Shown here one piece after another: positions 23,747 through 32,096 of a stretch of DNA of 64,000 bases. The stretch covers positions 74,261-138,260 of the forward strand of contig NZ_JAENXS010000007.1 of the NCBI RefSeq assembly GCF_016612535.1, in the 5' to 3' direction. A model generated the notes under the pieces. The model was given only the letters and a program-made list of their open reading frames with translations, ran no database searches and was not told the origin of the DNA. Position numbers and translations under genes: made by a program. The stretch is from Bradyrhizobium diazoefficiens. Lineage in GTDB: Bacteria; Pseudomonadota; Alphaproteobacteria; Rhizobiales; Xanthobacteraceae. Position 1 is the first letter of the stretch, and the number at the start of each line of letters is the position of its first letter.

Positions 23747-24088
23747 TCAGGACTTGTCCTTGCCGGGCTGCATGAAGTTGCCGGTCATCTGGCGCATGTG
23801 ATCGCCTGCATTGGTGAACTGGCTGCGCAGGAATTCGGACTGGATCCGCATCGCCTCCTGAACGTCGGTTGCGTGAACCAGCTTGCGTGCATGCTCGAAC
23901 GCCGCCTTCATGTTCTGCTCGGTGAAGGCGAGCGCCTGCTTGGATACATCCGCGCCAGCCCCCGGGACTGCCGACATCGACTTGGTGGCAGCATCGAAAA
24001 ACATGCCGAACGCCTTCTCGGCCTGGTCGATCGTCTTCTCGGCCAAGTCGCGCAGTTCAGCCGGAACTTCGAGCTTCGGTTCGATCAT
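23747..24088 (-). CDS. Phasin-family protein
   Basis: This 113 aa helical protein is phasin-like: ELRDLAEKTIDQAEKAFGMF, FFDAATKSMSAVP, FTEQNMKAAFEHARKLVHAT and IQSEFLRSQFTNAGDHMRQM. Phasins coat polyhydroxyalkanoate granules, and the family also includes proteins with no granule role. The ATG at 24088 follows GGAGGAG by seven bases; longer readings of the frame have no support. It stands alone. Polyhydroxybutyrate is the usual carbon store of this group. Confidence 0.88.
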   Translation of the reverse strand: MIEPKLEVPAELRDLAEKTIDQAEKAFGMFFDAATKSMSAVPGAGADVSKQALAFTEQNMKAAFEHARKLVHATDVQEAMRIQSEFLRSQFTNAGDHMRQMTGNFMQPGKDKS

Positions 24089-24231
24089 GGTCGCACTCCT
24101 CCCCTTTTCCTTACTGATTACCACATTTGTCACATCGCCTTCCAGCGGCCAGGCGACGGCAACGGCCGCAACCTGACAGTCTGCCTCCGACCCGAAAGAT
24201 GGACAAAGCGTAATGTCGTGCGCAGCCGGGC

Positions 24232-24417
24232 TCAAGACAAGGGATGTTCGGGGATGGTTTCGTCGGTGACGAGATCTTCGACGAGCTTGATGACCTCAAA
24301 GCGCTGCCGGGGGGCGAGCTTGAGAAAGGCGCGCAGCAGACGGAGACTCTCGACGGTACCCGTCGCGGGTGCGCCGAGTTTGAGGTGCAGTTCAGCCGCG
24401 AAATTGAGGTTTTTCAT
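24232..24417 (-). CDS. Small helical hypothetical protein, 61 aa
   Basis: This protein begins MKNLNFAAELHLKLGAPATG, with helices LRLLRAFLKLAPRQRFEVIK and LVEDLVTDE. It is soluble with no known domain. An AGGTG-like site lies upstream. The reading frame is compact and free of low-complexity sequence, which supports a real gene. Its direction is that of the phasin gene (143 bp gap). Function unknown. Confidence 0.5.
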   Translation of the reverse strand: MKNLNFAAELHLKLGAPATGTVESLRLLRAFLKLAPRQRFEVIKLVEDLVTDETIPEHPLS

Positions 24418-24806
24418 CTCGCACCTATGACAGGATCGGCGCTTCGAGGTCGGACATCAGGAGGCCCGATCGAGAACCGGATTGCCGTCACCGAACGCCA
24501 TGACGACGACGAACTTAGGGTCGGGCACCCCCAGCAGTCGGCACGCCGCTGCATATCAGGACAGACTCGGTCCGACCCGAGAGGTTGCAACTATGGCAAG
24601 GAACAACCCTTCGGGCAAGCCCGACCGTGAGACTTAGCGATGCTTCGTCGGCATCACGCCACGGCAATTCCGGATAACAGGAATACGCGCCGCCGTCACC
24701 CACCTGCGTCAAGAAGCGTCATCAGTGACCATACAGCCCCGATTGCTGTCAATTGGACTTGGGTTACAGCTTGTTTCCGGCATGATCGGAAATTGGCAAC
24801 CGCGGA
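24418..24806. other. Non-coding interval
   Basis: About 390 bp with no gene I can support on either strand. No strong hairpin, repeat or promoter is evident. Confidence 0.5.
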
Positions 24807-25271
24807 CTACCGCTTCTTCAGCGTATACACGTAATCGTTGAGTCCGATTTCGGCGGTTGCATCGTCCACGAAATGAACGTCGATCTCGCAGCCGGTCTCC
24901 AGCGTCCTGATGCGGGACCCGGCGAAGCCGAGCGAAGCGGCCAACGCTTTCGGATCGGCCTTGCTGTCGGTACGCTGCATCTCCTCGAATGCGCCTTGGA
25001 AGAGCATGTCGGGACCATAGTCCGTCACCTTGTATTGCGGCTTCGCGCAGGCAAACGGACGCGGGCCGGTGATCTCCCTGGACCTCAGAACCACTGTCTT
25101 TCCCATCAGCCGCGCGCGCTCGGCATCGTCGGGCTTGCGGTGCAGATCGGCCCATGGCGCCACCACGGCCGCCGTCAATGTCCAGCTTCCAACATAGAAG
25201 GCATCTGCGGCCACGGCGGGGCCGATCATGCCGAGCGATGCGACGAGACCAATAGTGCTGGTGAATTTCAT
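24807..25271 (-). CDS. Exported protein of unknown function, about 154 aa
   Basis: The product has a signal peptide (MKFTSTIGLVASLGMIGPAV, then A-A-D), followed by a soluble beta-rich domain: YVGSWTLTAAVVAPWADLH, VVLRSREITGPRPFACAKPQ and a C-terminal ETGCEIDVHFVDDATAEIGL. Two Cys (about 95 and 128) could form a disulfide in the periplasm. I do not recognise the family. It stands alone, facing a plus-strand exported protein gene. Confidence 0.6.
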   Translation of the reverse strand: MKFTSTIGLVASLGMIGPAVAADAFYVGSWTLTAAVVAPWADLHRKPDDAERARLMGKTVVLRSREITGPRPFACAKPQYKVTDYGPDMLFQGAFEEMQRTDSKADPKALAASLGFAGSRIRTLETGCEIDVHFVDDATAEIGLNDYVYTLKKR

Positions 25272-25450
25272 GCGACGACTCCCCTTGATCGCCTCTCCGC
25301 ATCACGGTTCACCATTGCCAACATTTCTCGCCGCATGAACCGCCGTTCAAGATCGTGCGACCAAGCGGTTGCGAAACGGCCACGCAGACCACGGGCGCCA
25401 TGGCTGATGGACTGGTTTGATTCGGGCGCACCTCAGCAAAGGATGATGGC

Positions 25451-25807
25451 ATGCTTTCTCGCTGCGATCTCATCAGGAGCGCCGCGGTTGCGCTTTTCAC
25501 ACTCTCGATCCAAGGCGCATGGGCGCAGGAGACCAAGATGAACCTGTTCAAGATCGTCACCGTCAAGGACGAGATCGTCATCGGATTGTCGCCAGACGAG
25601 CTCCAGGCTCTCGGCGGCAATGACGCCAGCGCGGTCGCGCACGCCCTGGCGCAAAAGGGCGATCTCACCGTTTGGCAATACAACGTGCACCGCGGTCAAA
25701 ATGGCGAACTGCAGCAGGCGCCAACCGCGAAGATCGGGCTCCTGGCCAACGCCTCGCTCCGCGTCGAGCCCTACACCACGCCCTACCAGATCATGCCGCA
25801 TCCCTGA
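25451..25807 (+). CDS. Small exported hypothetical protein
   Basis: This 118 aa protein has a signal peptide (IRSAAVALFTLSIQGAWAQ). The mature part reads MNLFKIVTVKDEIVIGLSPD, then ELQALGGNDASAVAHALAQK, WQYNVHRGQNGELQQAPTAK and ends PYQIMPHP. The sequence looks like a folded domain rather than noise, but no known domain comes to mind. It stands between opposing genes. Confidence 0.6.
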   Translation: MLSRCDLIRSAAVALFTLSIQGAWAQETKMNLFKIVTVKDEIVIGLSPDELQALGGNDASAVAHALAQKGDLTVWQYNVHRGQNGELQQAPTAKIGLLANASLRVEPYTTPYQIMPHP

Positions 25808-25854
25808 CGAGAGACGGAGGGCGTGCCGGCGGCGAAAGCCGCCGGCCGCCTCGT

Positions 25855-26418
25855 TCAGCGGCGTCGAGCCGACGCATCCATCGCAAAGCCGTAGATCAGC
25901 GCCAGCCGGTCGAGGCATTCGCGAAAGCGCCGCGCGAAATAGTCGTTCCAGCGCTGGGTGCGGACGGCGCGTCGCAGCCCGATCTGGTCCATGGTCAGGC
26001 CGAGCACCAGCACGTCATGCACCAGCGCGGCGCCGTCGGTGCCAAGCTCGCGTTCGACCCGGTTCAGCCGCAGCACTGCCTGGCGCTGGCTCTCGGTCAC
26101 GGGCTCACGGGAGCCGGTGCCGTCGACATATTCGCGGGTCGGATCCACGGCCTGAGGGCCGCGCTCCGCTCTCTCCCAGTCGCTCTGGTAGGCGCGGCCA
26201 CCCCGATATTGCGCCTCGTCAATCTGGTGGTGGGCGTGCAGCCGGCCGAGCGGGTCGTTGCGAATCGACCGCATGGCCACGATCTTCTCGTCGAGATCGA
26301 GCGCCAGGGGATTATCGACCTCGACCTCCGCCAATTCGGCATTGAACGGCAGATCGCGCGATCGCCGGTCGTGAAGTCCGGCCAATTTGTAGGACATGTT
26401 GCGTCTGGCACGTGCCAC
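25855..26418 (-). CDS. Hypothetical regulatory protein downstream of GcrA-like gene
   Basis: This 187 aa protein is all-helical, with RLHAHHQIDEAQYRGGRAYQ, SDWERAER and a C-terminal LVHDVLVLGLTMDQIGLRRA, then FRECLDRLALIYGFA. The helical pair with a required-binding-type end recalls DUF6456-like alphaproteobacterial proteins that pair with replication or cell-cycle regulators; this is a weak recollection. It starts 40 bp after the GcrA-like gene and is likely transcribed with it, so it would be under the same palindromic promoter. Confidence 0.5.
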   Translation of the reverse strand: MARARRNMSYKLAGLHDRRSRDLPFNAELAEVEVDNPLALDLDEKIVAMRSIRNDPLGRLHAHHQIDEAQYRGGRAYQSDWERAERGPQAVDPTREYVDGTGSREPVTESQRQAVLRLNRVERELGTDGAALVHDVLVLGLTMDQIGLRRAVRTQRWNDYFARRFRECLDRLALIYGFAMDASARRR

Positions 26419-26458
26419 TCGGAGACTCCTTGCAAACTGACATGAGAAGGGACGCTGG

Positions 26459-26992
26459 TCAGGCCGCGGAGACCAGCCTCAGCACGGCGGCACCGGCGGT
26501 ACGGCTGGAGGCTGCTCCGGGACCGCGGGTCAGGTGCGCATGCGGCGCGCAATAGCTCGAACCGGGCTGACGCGGGTGGCCGCAGAAGTTGATCTCCTCC
26601 CCCTCCCTGTCACCGCCATAGGGATAGCGGCAATCGCCTCGCTCGAGCTCGACCAGCGTGATCAGGCGCGGCCGGACACCGACGCAGCGCAATTTGACCG
26701 GATTGGCCGGTTTCAGGGCCGACTGCGGCGGCAGGTTCAGGCCGGGTACCGCGGCACGACGCGGCGAGGGCGGACAGGGCTCGCCCGGCAAGGACGGCAC
26801 GATTGATGGGCTGGTCAGGCGTTCGGGCGCGGCGAGCCCGAGCCGCTTGGCGCGGCCGATCACCGCATTGCGTGTGTAAGCCGTTCCAAACCTTGCATTA
26901 ATCTCCCTTCCGATCTCCGCGTAAGACATTCCTTTGAGAAAATAATCGCGAAGCACGTCGGAATGCTCCGACGACCAATGGCCCGGTTCCAT
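26459..26992 (-). CDS. GcrA-like cell-cycle regulator
   Basis: This protein of about 177 aa has the GcrA N-terminal DNA-binding helix-turn-helix: VLRDYFLKGMSYAEIGREIN, then RFGTAYTRNAVIGRAKRLGL. A proline-rich linker and a Cys-containing C-terminal domain follow (ERGDCRYPYG, INFCGHP, SSYCAPHAHL). GcrA binds sigma-70 and activates promoters with methylated GANTC sites. The start at 26992 matches the usual N-terminus; the ORF is open further upstream without support. Genomes of this group carry several GcrA-like genes, many phage-borne, and this one lies beside a phage-type S24 repressor. Confidence 0.8.
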   Translation of the reverse strand: MEPGHWSSEHSDVLRDYFLKGMSYAEIGREINARFGTAYTRNAVIGRAKRLGLAAPERLTSPSIVPSLPGEPCPPSPRRAAVPGLNLPPQSALKPANPVKLRCVGVRPRLITLVELERGDCRYPYGGDREGEEINFCGHPRQPGSSYCAPHAHLTRGPGAASSRTAGAAVLRLVSAA

Positions 26993-27037
26993 GCTGCTGT
27001 CCTGTGATGCGCCTCCCATGATCCGGAGACGGGGCAC

Positions 27038-27066
27038 ACATTCCGGTATTCCGAAGAGAAAGTCAA
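27038..27066 (-). promoter_or_regulatory. Promoter of the GcrA-like gene with a palindromic site
   Basis: Minus strand: TTGACT (27061-27066), a 17-bp spacer and a weak GAATGT. The spacer carries CGGAATACCGG, an imperfect palindrome related to the TTCCG...CGGAA sites on both sides of the S24 gene. This is the weakest of three such promoters. Confidence 0.45.
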
Positions 27067-27088
27067 GCCGGATTTCTGATATTCATAA

Positions 27089-27117
27089 TTGCATCAATTC
27101 CGAATTTCGGATTACAA
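27089..27117 (+). promoter_or_regulatory. Promoter of the S24 repressor gene with internal operator
   Basis: TTGCAT (27089-27094), a spacer of 17 bp and TTACAA (27112-27117). Inside the spacer TCCGAA (27099-27104) and TTCGGA (27106-27111) form a perfect palindrome around one base. A repressor bound there would block RNA polymerase. The neighbouring S24 protein is the obvious candidate, so autoregulation is inferred. Confidence 0.6.
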
Positions 27118-27150
27118 GAGACAAGACGATGGGCAATCGAAGGAATCACC

Positions 27151-27759
27151 ATGTTGGATGTTGCAATGATCGAGCGGGGCCTGGAAAAGACAGGCAAGAG
27201 CAAAGGCGGCCTGGCCGCGGCCATGGGCGTGCGCCCGGGCGCGGTGTCGGAAATCCTTGGCGGCGAACGTCTGGTGAAGGCCTCGGAAATTGTTCCGATC
27301 ATGGAATATCTCGAGCTCAATCTTGCGCCGATCATGGGCCGGGTCGGCGCCGGCGCCGTGATTGAGCCGGACTATGAACAGGTCCCTCCGGAGGGGCTCG
27401 GCGATATCGCACTGCCCTTCCCGATCATGGAAGAGACCGTCGCCTTCGAGATCGTCGGCGATTCGATGCTGCCCAAATACCAGAGCGGCGACGTGATCGT
27501 GGTCTACAAGGACCAGCGCCACCCCCTATCGAGCTTCTACGGCGAGGAAGCCGTGGTGCGGCTCAAGACCGGCGAGCGCTATTTGAAGACCATCGAGCGG
27601 GGAAAATCTCCCTCCGTCGTCAATCTCACCAGCTTCAACGCCAAGCCGATCGTCGGCGTCAAGCTCGATTGGGTCGGGGAGATCTGCATCTCCATGCCCA
27701 AGGGGCAGCTCGAGCGGTTGCGCGCCAAGTCGGCGCGCCCCCGCAAGAAGGGCAAGTAG
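27151..27759 (+). CDS. S24-family LexA/CI-like repressor
   Basis: This 202 aa protein has an XRE-type helix-turn-helix (LAAAMGVRPGAVSEILGGER, about 21-40) and a C-terminal S24 peptidase domain. The domain holds the catalytic Ser105 in IVGDSMLPKYQSGDVIVVYK and a Lys in RYLKTIERG (about 146). Such proteins repress target genes until DNA damage triggers self-cleavage, as in LexA and phage CI. It is typical of prophage-type C2/CI repressors. The cleavage site Ala-Gly may lie at VGAGA (66-68). Related palindromes flank it on both sides. Confidence 0.88.
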   Translation: MLDVAMIERGLEKTGKSKGGLAAAMGVRPGAVSEILGGERLVKASEIVPIMEYLELNLAPIMGRVGAGAVIEPDYEQVPPEGLGDIALPFPIMEETVAFEIVGDSMLPKYQSGDVIVVYKDQRHPLSSFYGEEAVVRLKTGERYLKTIERGKSPSVVNLTSFNAKPIVGVKLDWVGEICISMPKGQLERLRAKSARPRKKGK

Positions 27760-27763
27760 ACGC

Positions 27764-27786
27764 CGATTTCCGATTTTTGGAAATCG
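27764..27786. promoter_or_regulatory. Perfect 8-bp palindrome with a TTCC/GGAA core
   Basis: CGATTTCC (27764-27771) and GGAAATCG (27779-27786) are perfect inverted repeats across 7 bp. It lies just after the S24 stop codon and 4 bp before the promoter of the next gene. It shares the TTCC-N-GGAA core with the three promoter operators and could be a second binding site for the same repressor. Confidence 0.55.
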
Positions 27787-27789
27787 ACC

Positions 27790-27818
27790 TTGACTTAATT
27801 CCGTTTTTCGGAAATACT
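27790..27818 (+). promoter_or_regulatory. Promoter of the 91-aa gene with internal operator
   Basis: TTGACT (27790-27795), a 17-bp spacer and AATACT (27813-27818). The spacer contains ATTCCGTTTTTCGGAAAT, a palindrome of the same class as that before the S24 gene. Spacing is ideal for sigma-70. Repression by the S24 protein and induction by DNA damage are predicted for the gene at 27861. Confidence 0.65.
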
Positions 27819-27860
27819 CTGCCGCGCACCCAGCCACTGGGGGCGCGGCAGGATCGTTCC

Positions 27861-28136
27861 ATGCAGTATTTCGTCGTGATGATCGATTATGGGCGGCGCG
27901 GTCGCGAGGCCATCGTCGACCCCGAGATCACAAGGCGCGAGGTCATCTCCCGCGTCACCTCCGGCGAATACCAGAACATCTCGTTCATCCATGAAATCGC
28001 AGAGGATTCGGTCGAGGACGTGACCGAGGCCATCCTGGCCGAGGCCGCCCTTCCCCAGATCCCGCCCGAAGACGTCGATCTCCAGGCGATCCGTCTCGAT
28101 CACGCCCGCGACCTGCGCAAGCACGAGCGGACCTGA
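27861..28136 (+). CDS. Hypothetical 91-aa protein under a repressor-type promoter
   Basis: The protein starts MQYFVVMIDYGRRGREAIVD and continues PEITRREVISRVTSGEYQNI, then SFIHEIAEDSVEDVTEAIL and a charged end. It looks like a small alpha/beta domain. An AGGA site lies eight bases before the ATG. Between the S24 gene and it is a strong promoter with an embedded palindrome, which suggests it is a regulated target, perhaps for SOS or prophage induction. I do not recognise the family. Confidence 0.65.
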   Translation: MQYFVVMIDYGRRGREAIVDPEITRREVISRVTSGEYQNISFIHEIAEDSVEDVTEAILAEAALPQIPPEDVDLQAIRLDHARDLRKHERT

Positions 28137-28176
28137 CGCAGGCCTGGATGGCCCGCGTCACAGTCTGGCCGGGTGA

Positions 28177-29163
28177 TCACACCGTGAGAACGGTCGATCC
28201 CGTGGTTTTGCGCGCGGCGAGATCGGCATGCGCCTTGGCAGCGTCCTTCAGCGCATAGGTCTGGTTCACCTCGATCTTGACCGCACCAGATTTGACGACG
28301 TCGAACAGCTCGCCCGCCATCGCGACCAGGCTCTCGCGCTTGGCGGCGTAGGTGAACAGCGTGGGACGGGTCACGTAGAGTGAGCCCTTCTGCGCGAGCA
28401 GGCCCAGATTGAGCGGCTCAACCGCGCCTGAAGACGCGCCGAACAGCGCGGCGACGCCGAGCGGCGCAAGGCAATCCAGCGACTTCAGGAACGTGTCCTT
28501 GCCGACGGAATCATAGACCACCGGCACCTTCTTGCCGCCCGTGATCTCGTCGACGCGCTTCACGAAATCCTCGCGCGAATAGACGATGACATGATCGCAG
28601 CCATGTGCCTTGGCAAGCTTCGCCTTGTCGTCGGTGCTGACGGTGCCGATCACGGTCGCGCCGAGATGTTTTGCCCACTGGCTCAAAATCAGACCAACGC
28701 CGCCGGCCGCGGCATGGAGCAGGATGGTGTCGCCGGCTTTCACCCGATAGGTCTGACGGATCAGGTATTGCGTAGTGAGCCCCTTGAGCATCATCGCGGC
28801 CGCGGTCTTGTCGTCGACGCCGTCAGGCAGCTTCAACAGCCGGTCGGCAGGAATCAGCCGCGCCTCGGAATAGGCGCCGAGCGGTGAAGCGCCGTATGCG
28901 ACGCGATCGCCGGGTTTCAGATCGGTGACGCCTGGCCCAACCTCCTCGACAACGCCCGCGGCCTCGCTGCCGAGTCCACTCGGCAATTGTGCCGGATACA
29001 CACCCGAGCGGTTGTAGATGTCGACGAAGTTGAGACCGACGGCAGTGTGCCGGATACGCGCCTCACCCTGCCCGGGCTTGCCTACGTTGACCTCCTCCCA
29101 AACCAGGACTTCTGGGCCGCCGGTCTTGTGAAAACGAATGGCATGGGTCATGTCATGGGTCAT
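28177..29163 (-). CDS. Quinone oxidoreductase (zinc-independent MDR family)
   Basis: This 328 aa protein begins MTHDMTHAIRFHKTGGPEVL. It has the family features VGLNFVDIYNRSGVYP, LGSEAAGVVEEVG, GDRVAYG and, in the NAD(P)H-binding domain, LHAAAGGVGLILSQWAKHLG. The zinc ligands of alcohol dehydrogenases are absent, as expected for NADPH:quinone reductases. The reading frame is open far upstream, giving a longer artefact; the true start at 29163 has a GGGAG site eight bases away and the family N-terminus. It probably protects against quinones in the cytosol. Confidence 0.9.
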   Translation of the reverse strand: MTHDMTHAIRFHKTGGPEVLVWEEVNVGKPGQGEARIRHTAVGLNFVDIYNRSGVYPAQLPSGLGSEAAGVVEEVGPGVTDLKPGDRVAYGASPLGAYSEARLIPADRLLKLPDGVDDKTAAAMMLKGLTTQYLIRQTYRVKAGDTILLHAAAGGVGLILSQWAKHLGATVIGTVSTDDKAKLAKAHGCDHVIVYSREDFVKRVDEITGGKKVPVVYDSVGKDTFLKSLDCLAPLGVAALFGASSGAVEPLNLGLLAQKGSLYVTRPTLFTYAAKRESLVAMAGELFDVVKSGAVKIEVNQTYALKDAAKAHADLAARKTTGSTVLTV

Positions 29164-29388
29164 GGGCGTTGCTCCCTTATCGTTGCGTTGATGGTCCGAG
29201 AAAGCGGATCGGCCTGCGAAATAAGCCTTTGGTCTGTCCGTTACAGTAGAGAGACGTAACAAGAATGTCACAGCGAACGACAAACCCTCGCCGTTCCGCC
29301 TCTGTTCGAAAGAGTTGATGCCCCCTTTGCGGCGACCGGCAGGAGCCTTTCCGCGGGGTTTGGTGGTCGCCTGGGAAGGAGAGCCGAG

Positions 29389-29589
29389 ATGCCTGCATAC
29401 GTCCAGCATCATCAGGATATCGAAATCGCGCCTGTGATTTGCCCCACCTGCATGGGGTTTCTGCCGATGTATGTGCGCGAGGTCGAACCGCACTGGAGCC
29501 TTGCCAAGATCGACTTCGTTTATGAATGCGCGGATTGCGGCGCCGAGGTCAGACAGACCATCCGCAAGGGCGAACTGTTGCGGCACTGA
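29389..29589 (+). CDS. Small zinc-ribbon protein
   Basis: This 66 aa protein has two Cys pairs, CPTC (about residues 18-21) and CADC (about 47-50), with the layout of a zinc ribbon: HHQDIEIAPVICPTCMGFLP, then KIDFVYECADCGAEVRQTIR. An AGGAG-like site lies seven bases before the ATG. Its role may be metal or nucleic-acid binding, which is unverified. It stands ahead of the MoxR gene by 147 bp and may be separate. Confidence 0.7.
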   Translation: MPAYVQHHQDIEIAPVICPTCMGFLPMYVREVEPHWSLAKIDFVYECADCGAEVRQTIRKGELLRH

Positions 29590-29736
29590 CCGCACGATCG
29601 ACCATCGCTTAAGTATTTGCGCTGAACGGAAAAAGCGGCCGTCAGCGCGGATCAGGCCCGTCCCAAACGAGGCTTGTTCTTTGCCGGGAACGCAGGCAGA
29701 ACAAGCCTCAAGCAAGACCTTTGGGAGCGCCCTTTC

Positions 29737-30684
29737 GTGGCTGAACAGAAGGCCTCGACCTCGATCGAGGCAGTGGAGAGCGGCCTCGCCGCGCAGGGCT
29801 ATATCGCGAGCCGGCAGATCGCGACCGCCGTCTATCTCTCGCAACAGATCGAGAAGCCGATCCTGGTCGAGGGGCCTGCAGGCGTCGGCAAGACCGAGCT
29901 TGCCAAGGCGATTGCCGCCTGGAGCGGCAAGAAGATGATCCGCCTGCAATGCTATGAAGGCCTTGATGAGGCCAAGGCGCTCTACGAGTGGAAATACGCC
30001 AAGCAGCTTCTCTACACCCAGATCCTCAAGGACAAGCTCGGCGAAGTCCTCGGCGGCGCGCAGACGCTGCACGAAGCGCTTGGCCAGCTCCATGATTTCG
30101 GCGACGTGTTTTTCTCCAAGGAATTCGTCGAGCCGCGGCCGCTGCTGCAGGCGCTGGAGCAGCCGGGCGGCTGCGTGCTGCTGATCGACGAGATCGACAA
30201 GTCGGACGCGGAGTTCGAATCACTGCTGCTGGAAATCCTGTCCGACTTCCAGGTTACGATCCCCGAACTCGGTACCGTCTCGGCGATCACGCCGCCGACG
30301 GTGATCCTCACCTCCAACAGCGAGCGCGATCTCGGCGATGCCCTGAAGCGGCGCTGCCTGCATCTGCATATCGGCTTCCCTGAACAGCGGCTGGAGGAGC
30401 GCATCGTGGAGAGCCGCGTGCCCGGCATCTCCCAGACACTGCGCCGGCAGATGGTCGGCTTCATCCACGAGATCCGCTCGCTGGACCTGAAGAAGCTGCC
30501 CTCGGTCAGCGAGACCATCGACTGGGCGCGCGTGCTGGTACTCTTGCAGGCGACCGAGCTCGATACCGAGATCGTGAAGGACACGCTCAACGTGCTCCTG
30601 AAATACGAAGCCGACATCGAGGCCGCGTCGCCCCAAATCACGACGTTCATTGCCAAGGCAGCACGATCCAACGTCTTCGGTTGA
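29737..30684 (+). CDS. MoxR-type AAA+ ATPase
   Basis: This 315 aa protein starts at GTG, with GGGAG 11 bases upstream. It has the Walker A motif GPAGVGKT (46-53), Walker B CVLLIDEIDKSD with DEID at 151-154, then sensor 1 (ILTSNSERDLGDAL) and a C-terminal helical bundle. MoxR ATPases act as chaperones that load cofactors or activate partner enzymes, usually with a VWA protein encoded next door, as here (6 bp gap). In CO- and xanthine-type molybdenum enzymes the CoxD/CoxE pair matures the active site, but no such enzyme is adjacent; the XDH in the window lies 27 kb away. Confidence 0.9.
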   Translation: MAEQKASTSIEAVESGLAAQGYIASRQIATAVYLSQQIEKPILVEGPAGVGKTELAKAIAAWSGKKMIRLQCYEGLDEAKALYEWKYAKQLLYTQILKDKLGEVLGGAQTLHEALGQLHDFGDVFFSKEFVEPRPLLQALEQPGGCVLLIDEIDKSDAEFESLLLEILSDFQVTIPELGTVSAITPPTVILTSNSERDLGDALKRRCLHLHIGFPEQRLEERIVESRVPGISQTLRRQMVGFIHEIRSLDLKKLPSVSETIDWARVLVLLQATELDTEIVKDTLNVLLKYEADIEAASPQITTFIAKAARSNVFG

Positions 30685-30690
30685 CGCCCG

Positions 30691-32067
30691 ATGCGCGAGA
30701 ACCTCCATCGTTTCTTTCGGGCGGCGCGGGGCGCGGGCGTCCATGTCTCGCCTGCCGAAAGCATCGATGCGATGCGCGCCGTCGCGCAGGTCGGCGTCAC
30801 CGACCGCGCGATCCTGCGCGACGCGCTGCTGCTGACGCTCGCCAAGTCGCAGGACGAGAAGCTCGCGCTCGGCGACTGCTTTGATCTGTTCTTCAGCCAG
30901 CCCGAACCGCGGCAGGATCAGCCTGAGGCCAATAACGACGACACCTCGGAGGACCAGGATCAGTCTGCCTCATCCGACGCAACCAGTGACGCGGGCGAAG
31001 GTCAGCCTCCCGAAGAATTGGGACCCCTCGCGCAGATGCTGCTGTCACAGGATCGCAATGCGATCTCAGCCGCCATCGCCAGCGCCTCCGGTGCAGCCTC
31101 CCTGTCCGACATCCGCTACTCCACGCAGCGCGGCATCTTCTCCAGCCGCATCCTCGACGCCATGGGCCTTCAGCGCCTGCGCGACGATCTCGACGAACTG
31201 ACCGCGACCAATCCCGCGTTGGCCGAACGCCTGCGCGCTGCGCTCGATGCCTTGCGCGAAGCGGTGCGCGACACGGTCTCGCAGGGACTTGCGCTCTATG
31301 CCCGTGAAGAGGCCGAAAACCTCCGTAACGAAATCCTGCGCAATGCCCCCCTTGCCCGTATCGAGCGGCGCCAGGTCGCGGAGATGCGGGCGCTCATCCG
31401 CCAGATCGCGCGCCGCCTGCGCGAGCGCTATTCGAAGCCTCGCAAGCGCCAGCGGCGGGGCCATCTCGACGTTCGCCGCACGCTGCGCCGCAACGCCGCC
31501 TGGGGCGGCATCCCGTTTCTCACCGCATGGAAGCGCAAGCACCGCGACCGGCCGAAGATCGTGGCACTGTGCGACGTCTCCGGCTCTGTCGCGCAGGTCT
31601 CGGATTTCTTCCTGCTCCTGATCCACTCGCTGCATGAGGTCGTGGACGACGTCCGCTCCTTTGCATTCTCGTCGCACCTGATCGAGGTCAGCGACATCCT
31701 GGAAAAGAAGTCGCCGGAAGAAGCGATGGCGGAGATCATGTCCAAGGTTGGCTTCGGATCGTCAGACTACGGTTCTTCGCTGGTCGATTTCGAGAAGGAC
31801 TTCATGAGAACGCTGACGCCACAGACCACAGTGATCGTGCTCGGTGACGCCCGCAGCAACAATCTCGATCCGCGCGCCGACATCCTGCGCCGCGTCTCGG
31901 AACGCTCGAAGCGGCTGGTCTGGCTCAATCCCGAGGGACGCCTCGCCTGGGGCTTTGGCGATTCCGAGATGCCGCGTTACGCGACCTTTTGCACGGTCGT
32001 GCGCCAATGCGCCACCGCGCAGCAGCTCGAGCGGGCGGTCTCCGACATCGTGGCGACATACCAGTAG
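30691..32067 (+). CDS. CoxE-like VWA-domain protein
   Basis: This 458 aa protein has an N-terminal helical region (MRENLHRFFRAARGAGVHVS), an acidic Asp/Glu/Gln/Ser-rich linker (about 72-112) and a C-terminal von Willebrand A domain. The MIDAS motif is DVSGS, at residues 295-299. This matches the CoxE-like family that partners MoxR ATPases. The two genes are 6 bp apart, so they form one operon. Together they likely act as a metal-insertion or remodelling machine; the client is unknown. Confidence 0.88.
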   Translation: MRENLHRFFRAARGAGVHVSPAESIDAMRAVAQVGVTDRAILRDALLLTLAKSQDEKLALGDCFDLFFSQPEPRQDQPEANNDDTSEDQDQSASSDATSDAGEGQPPEELGPLAQMLLSQDRNAISAAIASASGAASLSDIRYSTQRGIFSSRILDAMGLQRLRDDLDELTATNPALAERLRAALDALREAVRDTVSQGLALYAREEAENLRNEILRNAPLARIERRQVAEMRALIRQIARRLRERYSKPRKRQRRGHLDVRRTLRRNAAWGGIPFLTAWKRKHRDRPKIVALCDVSGSVAQVSDFFLLLIHSLHEVVDDVRSFAFSSHLIEVSDILEKKSPEEAMAEIMSKVGFGSSDYGSSLVDFEKDFMRTLTPQTTVIVLGDARSNNLDPRADILRRVSERSKRLVWLNPEGRLAWGFGDSEMPRYATFCTVVRQCATAQQLERAVSDIVATYQ

Positions 32068-32096
32068 ATCGCGGGCGCAATCGCGTCAGGCGGCGT

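Noticed and set aside
28177..30093. 638-codon continuous ORF including the quinone oxidoreductase
   Set aside because: The extra 310 residues upstream lie antisense to the zinc-ribbon and MoxR genes. The true start at 29163 has a ribosome site and the family N-terminus.
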